Assembly (NCBI RefSeq): GCF_003095655.1
Contig: NZ_CP029151.1
Coordinates: 329,501 to 393,500, forward strand
From: Dokdonia sp. Dokd-P16
GTDB taxonomy: Bacteria > Bacteroidota > Bacteroidia > Flavobacteriales > Flavobacteriaceae
Direction of reading: 5' to 3'
DNA length: 64,000 nt
Position 1 is the stretch's first letter, and every line of letters begins with the position of its first letter. Below, piece by piece: positions 35,564 to 44,867 of the stretch. The notes under the pieces were generated by a model. The model had not been told where the DNA came from, searched no databases, and saw only the letters and a program-made list of their open reading frames with translations. The position numbers and the translations under genes are program-made.

Positions 35564-36664
35564 ATGAGTTTAATGAATGATGAGCTTAAACAAGCACTCA
35601 ACAAAAATGAGTTATTAAGTCAAGAAAATGATCTTTTAAAATCGCAGCTTAAAGAGCAATCTTCATCAAATAAAAAAGTAATTTTTACAACTACACTCAA
35701 AGGTATTCATCTATGGGCTGGCGCTGACTTAAAGGAAAGTTTTGACCAAGTCTATCATGAGTTACCTAATGTTACAAAATCTTCATTTGCCCAACTCTCT
35801 GCTAGTCTTGTAAAACGCATCACTCGCATAGGTCTATTTACCTTACTATTTGCCGTGATACCTGTATTCTTAATCTTAATTCAAACAGGCATTTTATTTC
35901 AGCAGAATAAAAAATTGGATATTCAGAATGATAGAATACAGCAACAGGTGTATCTAGAAGAGGCTAGCAGAAGGAATAATCTTGTTTTTTTAATGGATAA
36001 TGTGCTCGATCAAGTGCATGATGAATTACAAATTTCAGCATCCATATCGAAGCCTCTTATAGCTCGTACTCAAGCATTGCTTTATGGTTTTAGACCTTAT
36101 CGCTTTCTTGAAGACGAAATCCTCACGAAACCGCTGAGTCCAGAAAAAGGGCAATTTCTACTAGCCATTATTAATAGCGGGATGAATACTAAGAGTATTC
36201 AAAATATTTTTGCAGCATCCTTTAGTAACGTGTATTTAAAAAGAGCAAATCTCTTTGGAGCGCAACTTGCTAATATTGATATGCCAGATGCAGATCTATC
36301 TTATGCAGATTTATGGAATGCAAATCTCACAGGAGCAAATCTCAAAAACAGTGATTTTACCGGCTCACAATTAAACAACGCCATTCTTACAAATGCAGAC
36401 CTTAAAGGAGCACAACTTAATGGCGCTACACTTATAAAAGCAGTACTAGACGGTGCTTTTTTAGTAAAAACACAACTAGCTAATAGTGATATGAGAGGCG
36501 CCTCTCTAGTAAATGTTCATGTTGATAGTAAAAACTGGCTACAAGAATTAAAAGAGGTAAATGTCTTAGGAGCAGATGAGCTTATTGCAACCTATCAAGT
36601 TCAAGGACCCGAAAGTGATGAGGACAATAAACAGTACTTTGTCGTATCTTTAAAACAAAAATAA
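35564..36664 (+). CDS. Membrane-anchored pentapeptide-repeat protein
   Basis: A 366-residue protein. Residues 1-35 form a coiled coil (ALNKNELLSQENDLLKSQLK). A hydrophobic segment at about 90-112 (GLFTLLFAVIPVFLILIQTG) anchors it, then a second helical stretch follows. From about 225 to 320 there are roughly nineteen A(D/N)Lxx-type repeats (DADLSYADLWNANLTGANLK and so on), which fold as a right-handed four-sided beta helix. The function of such proteins is mostly unknown. Residues of the repeat are uninterrupted. No close neighbours indicate a pathway. Confidence 0.85.
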   Translation: MSLMNDELKQALNKNELLSQENDLLKSQLKEQSSSNKKVIFTTTLKGIHLWAGADLKESFDQVYHELPNVTKSSFAQLSASLVKRITRIGLFTLLFAVIPVFLILIQTGILFQQNKKLDIQNDRIQQQVYLEEASRRNNLVFLMDNVLDQVHDELQISASISKPLIARTQALLYGFRPYRFLEDEILTKPLSPEKGQFLLAIINSGMNTKSIQNIFAASFSNVYLKRANLFGAQLANIDMPDADLSYADLWNANLTGANLKNSDFTGSQLNNAILTNADLKGAQLNGATLIKAVLDGAFLVKTQLANSDMRGASLVNVHVDSKNWLQELKEVNVLGADELIATYQVQGPESDEDNKQYFVVSLKQK

Positions 36665-36706
36665 GTGTGAGTAGTTCATACCTGAACACTACCACTCTGA
36701 AACCAC

Positions 36707-36895
36707 ATGAATATGGATTTCTTTAATAACCTCTCCCCTACAACACAAATTATAGTGAGTATTATAGGAGTAGCACTCTTATTTCTTCTCGTATTTGCAA
36801 ATAGCAAACGTAACACTACAAACCAACGAGGGAGAAGAACACGTAAATTTGGAGAAGGTCTCAGCAAGAAATTGAAGGAAAGAGAAAACAAATAA
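36707..36895 (+). CDS. Small single-helix membrane protein
   Basis: A 62-residue protein with one hydrophobic segment (IIVSIIGVALLFLLVFANS, about residues 15-33) followed by a strongly basic tail (RGRRTRKFGEGLSKKLKERE), so the C-terminus should be cytoplasmic. The ATG at 36707 or two codons later. I do not recognise the family. It lies 42 bases after the pentapeptide-repeat gene and 67 bases before an even smaller membrane ORF. Confidence 0.6.
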   Translation: MNMDFFNNLSPTTQIIVSIIGVALLFLLVFANSKRNTTNQRGRRTRKFGEGLSKKLKERENK

Positions 36896-36962
36896 CGCTT
36901 CTATTTTAGACTAGTAGATTTCGCAAGACCTTAATTATACAAATCAAAATTCAAGAACACTG

Positions 36963-37055
36963 ATGAATCCTATTTATAAAGCAATGCTATTTGGAATACT
37001 TATGGCAATAAGTTACATCATCATGAACACCATAAAAAGGAAATCTCAATCTTAA
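36963..37055 (+). CDS. Very small membrane protein (30 residues)
   Basis: An ATG at 36963 opens a 30-codon frame to a TAA at 37053. It reads MNPIYKAMLFGILMAISYII then a basic end MNTIKRKSQS: one helix with positive charges after it. Size and charge pattern look like a real small membrane protein, but length gives little statistical support. It sits between the 62-residue membrane protein and the cobalamin adenosyltransferase gene. Confidence 0.4.
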   Translation: MNPIYKAMLFGILMAISYIIMNTIKRKSQS

Positions 37056-37091
37056 ACACCAGTATCACATACTGGCTCACAAAAAAAGATA

Positions 37092-37667
37092 ATGAAAGTA
37101 TATACAAAGACTGGAGATACAGGAACGACCGCTTTATTTGGCGGAACCCGTGTCCCAAAACATCATATTAGAATAGACAGTTACGGTACTGTAGACGAAC
37201 TCAACTCATTTATAGGATTAGTACGCGATCAAGAAATCGATGCACGTAGCAAAGAAATACTCACACACATCCAGAATAAACTATTTACCGTAGGCGCTGT
37301 ACTGGCAACAGATCCAGAAAAAATGGTACTTAAAAATGGAAAGGATAGGCTTAATATCCCAAAAATCAATGAAGAGGATATTGAGCTACTAGAAAAAGAA
37401 ATAGACTGGATGGAAACATCACTACCTCAAATGACACATTTTGTACTCCCTGGAGGACATACTACCGTGTCATATTGTCACGTAGCACGCACTGTATGCA
37501 GACGCGCAGAACGCTTGGCGACAGCACTTTATGAATTAGAGCCTTTTGACGCACACACTCTTAAATATCTCAACCGTCTTTCTGACTACCTATTTGTGCT
37601 GGCACGGAAGTTGTCTAAAGACTTACAAGCAGATGAGGTTAAATGGATACCTACAAAGCTAGATTAA
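37092..37667 (+). CDS. Cob(I)alamin adenosyltransferase (PduO type)
   Basis: A 191-residue protein of the normal PduO/MMAB length. MKVYTKTGDTGTTALFGGTR is the N-terminal ATP-binding motif, HHIRIDSYGTVDELNSFIGL the second block, and RTVCRRAERLATAL plus LKYLNRLSDYLFVLARKL the C-terminal block. It transfers adenosyl from ATP to cob(I)alamin to make coenzyme B12 for mutases. The MeaB chaperone gene lies about 9 kb away at 46825, so the cell probably uses B12-dependent methylmalonyl-CoA mutase. Confidence 0.93.
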   Translation: MKVYTKTGDTGTTALFGGTRVPKHHIRIDSYGTVDELNSFIGLVRDQEIDARSKEILTHIQNKLFTVGAVLATDPEKMVLKNGKDRLNIPKINEEDIELLEKEIDWMETSLPQMTHFVLPGGHTTVSYCHVARTVCRRAERLATALYELEPFDAHTLKYLNRLSDYLFVLARKLSKDLQADEVKWIPTKLD

Positions 37668-37710
37668 GAGTACCGATTACAGAAACATCAATATAAAGAG
37701 GATGGAAAAT

Positions 37711-37723
37711 TTTCGCGAAAGCG
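37711..37723. repeat. Partial palindrome copy, intergenic
   Basis: TTTCGCGAAAGCG followed by TAAACC: the right half and core of the element; the left GC is lost. Confidence 0.7.
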
Positions 37724-37791
37724 TAAACCACCACTTTACAAGGTCTGAAAGCCACGTTCTTACATTTATTTTGAAATAATCACCAATTCAC

Positions 37792-37821
37792 TTGCATTTC
37801 TGCCTAGAAAAATTATTTTTG
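37792..37821 (+). promoter_or_regulatory. Promoter of the DUF2795 gene (Bacteroidota type)
   Basis: TTG at 37792-37794 and TATTTTTG at 37814-37821 (TAnnTTTG) with 19 bases between, 24 bases before the start codon at 37845. Matches the -33/-7 consensus of the Bacteroidota primary sigma factor. Confidence 0.7.
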
Positions 37822-37844
37822 CACAAATTAAAAACACAAATGCT

Positions 37845-38066
37845 ATGTACTGGACACTTGAACTAGCTTCTTACCTAAGTGACGCGCCTTGGCCTGCTAC
37901 TAAAGATGAGTTGATCGATTATGCGATTAGAACAGGAGCACCACTTGAGGTTGTAGAAAATTTACAAGCTATCGAGGATGAAGGTGACTCTTATGATTCT
38001 ATCGAAGAGATCTGGCCAGACTATCCCTCAGACGAGGACTACCTCTGGAACGAAGACGAATATTAA
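37845..38066 (+). CDS. DUF2795 domain protein
   Basis: A 73-residue acidic protein that matches the flavobacterial DUF2795 pattern: MYWTLELASYLSDAPWPATK, then DELIDYAIRTGAPLEVVENL and a tail of Asp, Glu and Tyr. No signal or membrane segment. Function unknown. It has its own promoter and a terminator just downstream, so it is a one-gene unit in front of secA. Confidence 0.85.
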   Translation: MYWTLELASYLSDAPWPATKDELIDYAIRTGAPLEVVENLQAIEDEGDSYDSIEEIWPDYPSDEDYLWNEDEY

Positions 38067-38088
38067 AAAATATACCCGTTAAAACACT

Positions 38089-38118
38089 AAAAAGTCTCTC
38101 TATGAGGCTTTTTTTTTG
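38089..38118 (+). terminator. Rho-independent terminator
   Basis: Stem 38091-38098 with 38104-38111 (AAAGTCTC / GAGGCTTT, one G-U pair), loop of five, then a run of T. Confidence 0.85.
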
Positions 38119-38162
38119 ATTAAATTTACGGGTTCAAGATTGACATAAAACAACACCATATT

Positions 38163-41100
38163 ATGGGATTTTTAGATAATGTATTAAAGATTTTTGTAGG
38201 CGATAAGTCTAAACAAGATGTAGGAGCAATTACTCCTATTGTAGCCGAAATCAAAGCCCACGAAGCCGCTTTAGAAAAATTATCTCTAGATAGCTTACGC
38301 GAAAAAACGAACGAATTCAAAAGAACGCTAGCCGCTGCGCTTAAGGAAAATACAGACGCTGCCGAAGCGCTAAAAATAAAAGCAGAAGCTACTGATGATA
38401 TTGATGAGCGTGAAGACGTTTATGCTGCAATTGACAAGCTAAAAGATGAAGCTTACGAAATATCTGAAAAAACACTTACCGAAATACTACCTGAGGCATT
38501 TGCCGTTGTAAAAGAAACTGCAAAACGTTTTACAAACAATACTTCACTTGAAGTTACTGCATCAGAATATGACCGTCTTCTTAGTGCAACAAAAGATTAT
38601 GTAACACTTGATGGTGATAAAGCAATCTGGGCAAACAGCTGGGATGCCGCTGGTAAAGAAGTAACATGGGATATGATTCACTATGACGTACAGCTCATAG
38701 GTGGTATCGCAATGCACCAAGGAAAAATTGCAGAGATGCAAACGGGAGAAGGTAAAACACTTGTTGCGACCTTACCGGTATATCTTAATGCACTTACTGG
38801 AAATGGTATACACTTAGTAACTGTAAATGATTACCTAGCAAAACGTGATAGCGCGTGGATGGCTCCTATATTCCAGTTCCACGGGATGACGATAGACTGT
38901 ATCGATTATCACAGACCTAATAGTCCAGAACGTCGTGCCGCTTATGCTGCAGATATTACATATGGTACTAACAATGAATTTGGTTTTGATTACCTACGTG
39001 ATAACATGTCACATAAACCAGAAGATCTTGTACAAAGACCTCCTAACTATGCGATTGTAGATGAGGTAGATTCTGTACTTGTAGATGATGCTCGTACACC
39101 ACTTATTATCTCTGGACCTGTACCTAAGGGAGATGTGCATGAATTTAATGCGCTAAAACCACAGATTGAGAAAATTGTAAACATACAGCGACAAGAGCTT
39201 GTAAAAGTACTTCCAGAAGCAAAGAGATTAATTGCTGCAGGAGATACAAAAGAAGGAGGAATACAATTACTACGTGTTTTTAGAGGATTACCTAAAAACA
39301 AAGCACTTATTAAGTATTTAAGTGAGGAAGGAATACGTCAGTTATTACAAAAAACGGAGAACTTCTACATGCAAGATAACAATCGTGAGATGCCAAAAAT
39401 AGACGAGGCACTTTACTTCACGATTGATGAAAAGAACAACCAGATTGAGCTTACTGATAAGGGTATTGAGACGCTATCTGGAAAAGAAAATCCTGATTTC
39501 TTCACGATGCCAGAAATTGGTCTGGAGATAGGAAAAATAGAAGCAAAAGGATTATCGCCAGAAGAAGAAGCTGCAGAGAAAGAAGAACTCTTTAAAGATT
39601 TTGGGATTAAGTCTGAGCGCATACACACCATGAACCAATTACTAAAGGCATATACGCTGTTTGAAAAAGACACGGAGTATGTAGTAATGGATAACAAGGT
39701 AATGATTGTAGATGAGCAAACGGGTCGTATTATGGACGGGCGTCGTTACAGTGATGGACTACACCAAGCGATTGAAGCAAAGGAAAATGTAAAAATTGAA
39801 GATGCTACGCAAACATTTGCAACGGTAACACTTCAAAACTACTTCCGTATGTACCGCAAATTATCTGGTATGACGGGTACAGCCGTAACAGAGGCTGGCG
39901 AACTTTGGGAAATCTACAAACTTGATGTTGTTGAGATTCCTACTAACCGCCCTATTGCTAGAAAAGATAAAGATGATTTAGTTTATAAAACTAAACGCGA
40001 GAAGTATAATGCAGTAATTGATGAAGTAACAGAGCTTTCTAAAGCTGGAAGACCTGTATTAATAGGTACGACTTCTGTTGAAATTTCAGAATTACTTGGA
40101 AAAATGCTTACACTACGTAAGATTCCTCACAATGTACTGAATGCGAAACTTCACAAAAGAGAAGCAGATATTGTTGCAGAGGCTGGTAATCCAGGTGTGG
40201 TAACTATTGCTACAAACATGGCAGGTCGTGGTACAGATATTAAATTATCTGACGAAGTAAAAAAGGCCGGTGGTCTTGCCATTATAGGTACAGAGCGTCA
40301 CGACTCTCGTCGTGTAGACAGACAGTTACGTGGTCGTTCTGGACGTCAAGGAGATCCGGGAAGCTCACAGTTTTATGTATCTCTAGAAGATAACTTGATG
40401 CGTCTATTCGGGTCTGAGCGTATTGCAAAGATGATGGATAGAATGGGTCTTAAGGAAGGTGAAGTGATCCAACACGGAATGATTTCAAAATCTATTGAGC
40501 GTGCACAGAAAAAAGTAGAAGAAAACAACTTTGGAGTTCGTAAGAACCTTCTTGAGTATGATGATGTGATGAATATGCAACGTGAAGTGGTATACAAGCG
40601 TCGTCGTCATGCACTTTATGGAGAACGTTTACGAGTAGATCTCGCAAACATGATTTATGATACTTCTGAAGTTATTGTAGAGGCAAACAAGCAAGCACAA
40701 GATTATAAGAACTTTGAATTTGAGCTCATCCGTTATTTCTCAATGACGAGCCCAGTGAGTGAAAGTGAATTTGCAAGCAAATCTGCAAAGGACCTTACAG
40801 ATATTATTTACAAAGCTTCCTTTGAGCACTACAGAGAGAAGATGACTAAAAATGCAGATCTTGCGTTCCCTATCATCAAGCGAGTATATGAAGATCCTGC
40901 TGCAAAATTTGAGCGTATTGTGGTTCCTTTTTCTGATGGAACTAAAGAACTACGTGTAGTAACAAATCTTAAAGAAGCTTACGAAACTGATGGTAAGCAA
41001 CTAGTAACAGATTTTGAAAAGAATATTACTCTTGCCATTATAGATGACGCTTGGAAAGATCACCTTCGTAAGATGGATGAACTTAAGCAGAGTGTTCGTC

Positions 41101-41525
41101 TTGCTGTTCACGAGCAAAAAGATCCTCTATTAATTTATAAGTTTGAAGCTTTTGAGCTTTTCAAAACGATGATTGATAAAGTAAACAAGGATGTAATTTC
41201 TTTCTTATTTAAAGGAGAGATTCCTCAAGGCAACCAGCAGCAAGTAAGTGATGCTTCTCAAGTGCGTGAAACTCGTGAGCAAACGCAGACGCAAAAGGAA
41301 GAAATTCCTAATCTTGATGAGCGTTCTACAGAAGCTAGAGCAGCTGGAAACACACAGCCACAACAGCAGCAAGTAACAGAAACAATTGTAAGGTCTCAAC
41401 CTAAAATAGGTCGTAACGACCGCGTTACTATTAAAAATGTAATGAATGGTGAGACTAAGGAAGTAAAGTTCAAACAAGCAGAACCACTACTAGCTAAAGG
41501 ACAGTGGGTAATTGTACAAAACTAA
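38163..41525 (+). CDS. secA: Preprotein translocase ATPase SecA
   Basis: A 1120-residue SecA, long because of insertions common in Bacteroidota (for example residues 325-480). The motor has QTGEGKTLVATLPVYL at about 190 (Walker A), VDEVDSVLVDDARTPLI at about 300 (DEAD-like), TNMAGRGTDIKL and RRVDRQLRGRSGRQGDPG in motor 2. The C-terminus lacks the usual zinc-binding CxCxSGxxxxxCH segment; it reads GRNDRVTIKNVMNGETKEVK then a hydrophobic end instead. It drives export through SecYEG, and the zinc finger that binds SecB is absent. It is followed by a strong terminator. Confidence 0.97.
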   Translation: MGFLDNVLKIFVGDKSKQDVGAITPIVAEIKAHEAALEKLSLDSLREKTNEFKRTLAAALKENTDAAEALKIKAEATDDIDEREDVYAAIDKLKDEAYEISEKTLTEILPEAFAVVKETAKRFTNNTSLEVTASEYDRLLSATKDYVTLDGDKAIWANSWDAAGKEVTWDMIHYDVQLIGGIAMHQGKIAEMQTGEGKTLVATLPVYLNALTGNGIHLVTVNDYLAKRDSAWMAPIFQFHGMTIDCIDYHRPNSPERRAAYAADITYGTNNEFGFDYLRDNMSHKPEDLVQRPPNYAIVDEVDSVLVDDARTPLIISGPVPKGDVHEFNALKPQIEKIVNIQRQELVKVLPEAKRLIAAGDTKEGGIQLLRVFRGLPKNKALIKYLSEEGIRQLLQKTENFYMQDNNREMPKIDEALYFTIDEKNNQIELTDKGIETLSGKENPDFFTMPEIGLEIGKIEAKGLSPEEEAAEKEELFKDFGIKSERIHTMNQLLKAYTLFEKDTEYVVMDNKVMIVDEQTGRIMDGRRYSDGLHQAIEAKENVKIEDATQTFATVTLQNYFRMYRKLSGMTGTAVTEAGELWEIYKLDVVEIPTNRPIARKDKDDLVYKTKREKYNAVIDEVTELSKAGRPVLIGTTSVEISELLGKMLTLRKIPHNVLNAKLHKREADIVAEAGNPGVVTIATNMAGRGTDIKLSDEVKKAGGLAIIGTERHDSRRVDRQLRGRSGRQGDPGSSQFYVSLEDNLMRLFGSERIAKMMDRMGLKEGEVIQHGMISKSIERAQKKVEENNFGVRKNLLEYDDVMNMQREVVYKRRRHALYGERLRVDLANMIYDTSEVIVEANKQAQDYKNFEFELIRYFSMTSPVSESEFASKSAKDLTDIIYKASFEHYREKMTKNADLAFPIIKRVYEDPAAKFERIVVPFSDGTKELRVVTNLKEAYETDGKQLVTDFEKNITLAIIDDAWKDHLRKMDELKQSVRLAVHEQKDPLLIYKFEAFELFKTMIDKVNKDVISFLFKGEIPQGNQQQVSDASQVRETREQTQTQKEEIPNLDERSTEARAAGNTQPQQQQVTETIVRSQPKIGRNDRVTIKNVMNGETKEVKFKQAEPLLAKGQWVIVQN

Positions 41526-41549
41526 TTTCCACTTTTGATTATCCAACAA

Positions 41550-41576
41550 CGGCGAACTTTCTAAGTTCGCCGTTTT
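41550..41576 (+). terminator. Rho-independent terminator of secA
   Basis: Stem 41550-41559 paired with 41563-41572 (CGGCGAACTT / AAGTTCGCCG), three-base loop, then TTTT. Confidence 0.93.
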
Positions 41577-41589
41577 AGTTTCTTACATT

Positions 41590-42408
41590 ATGGAAAACAC
41601 TATAAAAATACTCTGTTCAGATATAGACGGCACTTTATTAAATAAAGAACGCTGGTTAAGTGATGAGACTGTTTACGCTTTCGCGAAAGCGAGATTACCC
41701 CTTATTCTAGCATCCTCACGACCGCCACAAGCTATGCGCTACTTACAAAAAGGTCTAGGCAACTTAGGTGAGTCTTTAATAGCTTATAATGGAGGGCTTA
41801 TTATAGGTAAGAATAACGCGATTATAGAAAGCAACACCTTCCCCACTGCGCTACTCGAGAACTTAGCAAGTCATCACGCTAAACATACTTACAACCTTAG
41901 TATTTATAGTCATGAGTACTGGTTTACAGATAATGAAGATGAGTGGAGCTTGCGAGAAATAAACAATACGCGTGCAACTCCAGTATACCAAACAGCCTTA
42001 GAAAGTCTTGATTTTTTAAACAACGAGCATCTTGGAATCCATAAGCTCATGTGCATGGGAAATCCAGCGGAGCTTGATGAAATTATAAAACTTCTAACGC
42101 CAACTTATGGAAATCTCGTACATTTTTACCGCTCTAAGGATACGTATCTCGAGATCACTCCAAAAAACATAGACAAAGCAACCGCTTTGAGAAAACTTCT
42201 AGTAGCTGAATATGGTTACGAGATGAGCGAAGTAATGGCTTTTGGCGATAATCATAATGACGACGAACTCATAAAAAATGTAGGATTAGGTATTGCCGTA
42301 GCAAATGCTACAGACACCTTAAAGTCACTAGCAGATTATGTGAGTCCTTTTACAAATAAAGAGCACGCCGTTGCACAAGCCATTAATAAATTTTTAATAG
42401 CAGATTAG
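41590..42408 (+). CDS. Cof-type HAD-IIB phosphatase
   Basis: A 272-residue protein. LCSDIDGTLLNKERWLS is motif I (Asp nucleophile), LASSRPPQAM motif II, and VMAFGDNHNDDELIKNVGLG plus IAVANATDTLKSLA motif IV; the cap domain has the mixed alpha/beta of Cof proteins. It hydrolyses phosphorylated sugars or cofactors; the substrate is unknown. A palindrome at 41676-41691 encodes AFAKA right after motif I. Its 3' end overlaps the convergent peptidase gene by 26 bases. Confidence 0.9.
   Translation: MENTIKILCSDIDGTLLNKERWLSDETVYAFAKARLPLILASSRPPQAMRYLQKGLGNLGESLIAYNGGLIIGKNNAIIESNTFPTALLENLASHHAKHTYNLSIYSHEYWFTDNEDEWSLREINNTRATPVYQTALESLDFLNNEHLGIHKLMCMGNPAELDEIIKLLTPTYGNLVHFYRSKDTYLEITPKNIDKATALRKLLVAEYGYEMSEVMAFGDNHNDDELIKNVGLGIAVANATDTLKSLADYVSPFTNKEHAVAQAINKFLIAD
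41676..41691. repeat. Palindrome copy inside a coding sequence
   Basis: Exact CGCTTTCGCGAAAGCG, preceded by GTTTA, translated AFAKA in the Cof phosphatase. Confidence 0.95.
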
Positions 42409-43063
42409 GGTCTGGGCAGTTTTTCTTGTAAAAATCTAAGGTATTGTGGCTCCCTACGCCGGCATAATCACCTTCCTTGCCTTCCATGTCTATTACAATT
42501 TGAAAATGTAGGTGCGGCGCATAATCACCATTCACATCAGGATTTCCTAAGGTTGCTATAACCTCACCTCCTCCTACCTTTTGCCCTACTTCCTTACCTT
42601 CAAGAGAAGCAAGACTAAGATGACCATACAAGGTGTGAAAAGTATGTTCCCCTATCTTATGTTTTAAGATTATGGTTGGCCCATAATCACCAAAGTTCTC
42701 ATTACGCTTAAAACTATGTATCTCACCCTCTAGAGGACTTAATACTGCTGTACCTTCATCACACCATAAGTCTATCCCTAGGTGGATATTACGTTTGTCT
42801 TTTGGGTCTGTAGCTTGAAAATAATCTGATCGATCATAAAGTGGTCGCTGCTCTAAATAGCCACCATAAGCAACTTTGGCATTATTCTTTGCAAGATACG
42901 CTTGTAAAAACACATGGTGCTCATGCGGACGTGTGAGCATATCAATATCCAAGTCCCTATTAGCTGTAGACAAGTCTAATGGAAAGTAATCCTCCTTTTT
43001 AAAAGTAGGGTTTATGATGGGTGTAAATTGCTGTGTGAGCGAACTAAAAAAATTGTTATTCAT
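42383..43063 (-). CDS. M23-family peptidoglycan DD-metallopeptidase
   Basis: A 226-residue protein. RNIHLGIDLWCDEGTAVLSP holds the first zinc ligands (HxxxD), then TFHTLYGHLSLASL and DYAPHLHFQIVID (HxH) complete the LytM-type site. No signal peptide is visible at the N-terminus, so it may be cytoplasmic or use another export route, or its annotated start is wrong. LytM enzymes cut cross-links in peptidoglycan. Convergent with the Cof gene, overlapping it by 26 bases. Confidence 0.85.
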   Translation of the reverse strand: MNNNFFSSLTQQFTPIINPTFKKEDYFPLDLSTANRDLDIDMLTRPHEHHVFLQAYLAKNNAKVAYGGYLEQRPLYDRSDYFQATDPKDKRNIHLGIDLWCDEGTAVLSPLEGEIHSFKRNENFGDYGPTIILKHKIGEHTFHTLYGHLSLASLEGKEVGQKVGGGEVIATLGNPDVNGDYAPHLHFQIVIDMEGKEGDYAGVGSHNTLDFYKKNCPDPNLLLKIY

Positions 43064-43153
43064 AGAGAGTCTATTACACTATAAAAGTACTTAATCTAGT
43101 GTGAACAGAAAAAGCAGCCATAGCTGCAAAGTAATTAATTATATAATCTTTAT

Positions 43154-44866
43154 CTACTGTAGTACTACGTCACTATACTTTGCATTAATAGTGATCGTAT
43201 TTGCACTACTGCGATATTTATGAAAACCATTTACCATCTCTGTAGATCCGTTTTTCATAGACTTTGTTTCCAATTGTTTCGGAATAAAAAAGTCGTTATG
43301 ATCTCCGCTATAATTGAAGTTAAATGCAGATTGTGGTAATCTTAACGTGAGATCACTATTCTCTAAAAAGATAGTCAGCGACCCAAAGTTATCACTTACC
43401 TGTGGTATAGATAGCTTACCAAAAGAGCCAGATATCATCCCAGCTCCATTAATCCGATTTATATTTACATTACTAGAGTTTGAAGTCACCTTAATATTAT
43501 TTGCGGTTGATATATTACATTCTTTCACGTGATTCACATTAAGAGTTCCCTCATTCCAGTTTACAACAGCCACAGGACTATAAGAAACATCGAAGGAGGT
43601 TTGCCCTCCATCGATGTTTGTTGCTACAAGGCTTCCGTGTGAGATTGTAGCTTTTGCATTATAAGCATCTACCATTCTCACTTTACCATAACGTACATTT
43701 AAGTCTAGCTCAGCCTTTTTAGGCATCTTGATGATAATTATACGTTTTACATTTTTATTTGGCTTTTTGGATCCATTACTTTCGGAGTCCCAATTAAGGC
43801 TAAAGTGGCTACTCTTGTTTCCCTTTTCGTCCTTAGTATGTTTTTCTTCCCATTCTCCTTCGTGATCTTCTGCCCAGCGCTCCATTTTCTTTCCAAAGTT
43901 TTCACCCCACTTTTCCATGTCTTTCCCAAAAGATTCTCCCCACTTCTCCATAGACTTACCAAAGTTCTCTCCAAAAGATTCTCCCCATGCTTCCATAGAC
44001 TCACCAAAGTTTTCTCCCCAGTCTTCCATCTTTTTTCCAAAATCTTCTCCCCAAGCCTCTACATCATCTAGCCATTTATCCACCTCACGCACACTTACTC
44101 TTGTGTTGTACTTTCGGTTTAGCTTGTTTACATATGCTTGTTTGTCTTTTTCATACTCATCACTATCAAAGGTCATATTACCTCCGCTTTTAAAAGGCCA
44201 TCTAGGTATCCCAGAGCGGTCTATAAGGCGTTCACTCCAATCCTCAGAGTTGCGCTCAAATTCCTTCTCCCACTTCTCCATTTTTTCTTCAAATTCTGGG
44301 CCATAACTTTTATCCACTTGCTTCTCCCATCTATCTAGATAAGCTCTTCCTTCTCTCTTGTATGCTTCATGGTCAAATTTCATCTTTCCCATTTCCTCAT
44401 AAAATTCATCTGGTAATCGCTGTCCAGATATTCCTTCTAATAGAGGCCCCACAAGGCCATTCATTACTGGCTCCACTAGGCTAAGGGATTGACCTATAAT
44501 TTCTCCAAGGTCTAAATCGAGATCGAGATTTAGATTACCTATATCATTTCTATCATACACCTTTGCATCGCTATAACCACCTTTACTGGTGATACGCACA
44601 TTATTACTATTACCTGATACATTCAAGTCCCACGATCTTAAAGCATCGCTAGCATCTTTACCTTCTACATAAGCCTCTACAGACACTTCATTTTTATTCC
44701 ATGTTTCAAAAACTACATCTGCATAGCGTGTATCTACTGTAATAGACACATCTTTATTTACTGAGAATCGCTCGTTTAGTTTTTCTTTTTTGCTTTGTGC
44801 AAATACACTTCCAGAAGCCACAAAAAGCAGCGTTAGGAAGGTCCAAAATATGTTTGACTGTTTCAT
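43154..44866 (-). CDS. Secreted DUF4097-like protein with 11-residue repeats, sigma operon effector
   Basis: A 570-residue exported protein: signal peptide MKQSNIFWTFLTLLFVASGS to VFAQ. The first block (VSITVDTRYADVVFETWNKN) and the last 200 residues (VKRIIIIKMPKKAELDLNVR, LSIPQVSDNFGSLTIFLENS) are the beta-rich pattern of DUF4097 / adhesin-like repeats. In the middle (about 275-350) an 11-residue helix repeat, W-G-E-x-F-G-K-x-M-E-x, occurs about six times. It is the last gene of an ECF sigma/anti-sigma unit, two bases after the anti-sigma gene. Function unknown; envelope-stress readout is possible. Confidence 0.75.
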   Translation of the reverse strand: MKQSNIFWTFLTLLFVASGSVFAQSKKEKLNERFSVNKDVSITVDTRYADVVFETWNKNEVSVEAYVEGKDASDALRSWDLNVSGNSNNVRITSKGGYSDAKVYDRNDIGNLNLDLDLDLGEIIGQSLSLVEPVMNGLVGPLLEGISGQRLPDEFYEEMGKMKFDHEAYKREGRAYLDRWEKQVDKSYGPEFEEKMEKWEKEFERNSEDWSERLIDRSGIPRWPFKSGGNMTFDSDEYEKDKQAYVNKLNRKYNTRVSVREVDKWLDDVEAWGEDFGKKMEDWGENFGESMEAWGESFGENFGKSMEKWGESFGKDMEKWGENFGKKMERWAEDHEGEWEEKHTKDEKGNKSSHFSLNWDSESNGSKKPNKNVKRIIIIKMPKKAELDLNVRYGKVRMVDAYNAKATISHGSLVATNIDGGQTSFDVSYSPVAVVNWNEGTLNVNHVKECNISTANNIKVTSNSSNVNINRINGAGMISGSFGKLSIPQVSDNFGSLTIFLENSDLTLRLPQSAFNFNYSGDHNDFFIPKQLETKSMKNGSTEMVNGFHKYRSSANTITINAKYSDVVLQ

Positions 44867-44867
44867 T

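Noticed and set aside
43747-44338. Open frames on both strands across the repeat part of the DUF4097-like gene
   Set aside because: They are shadows of the 11-residue repeat; the real gene has signal peptide, operon position and conserved domains.
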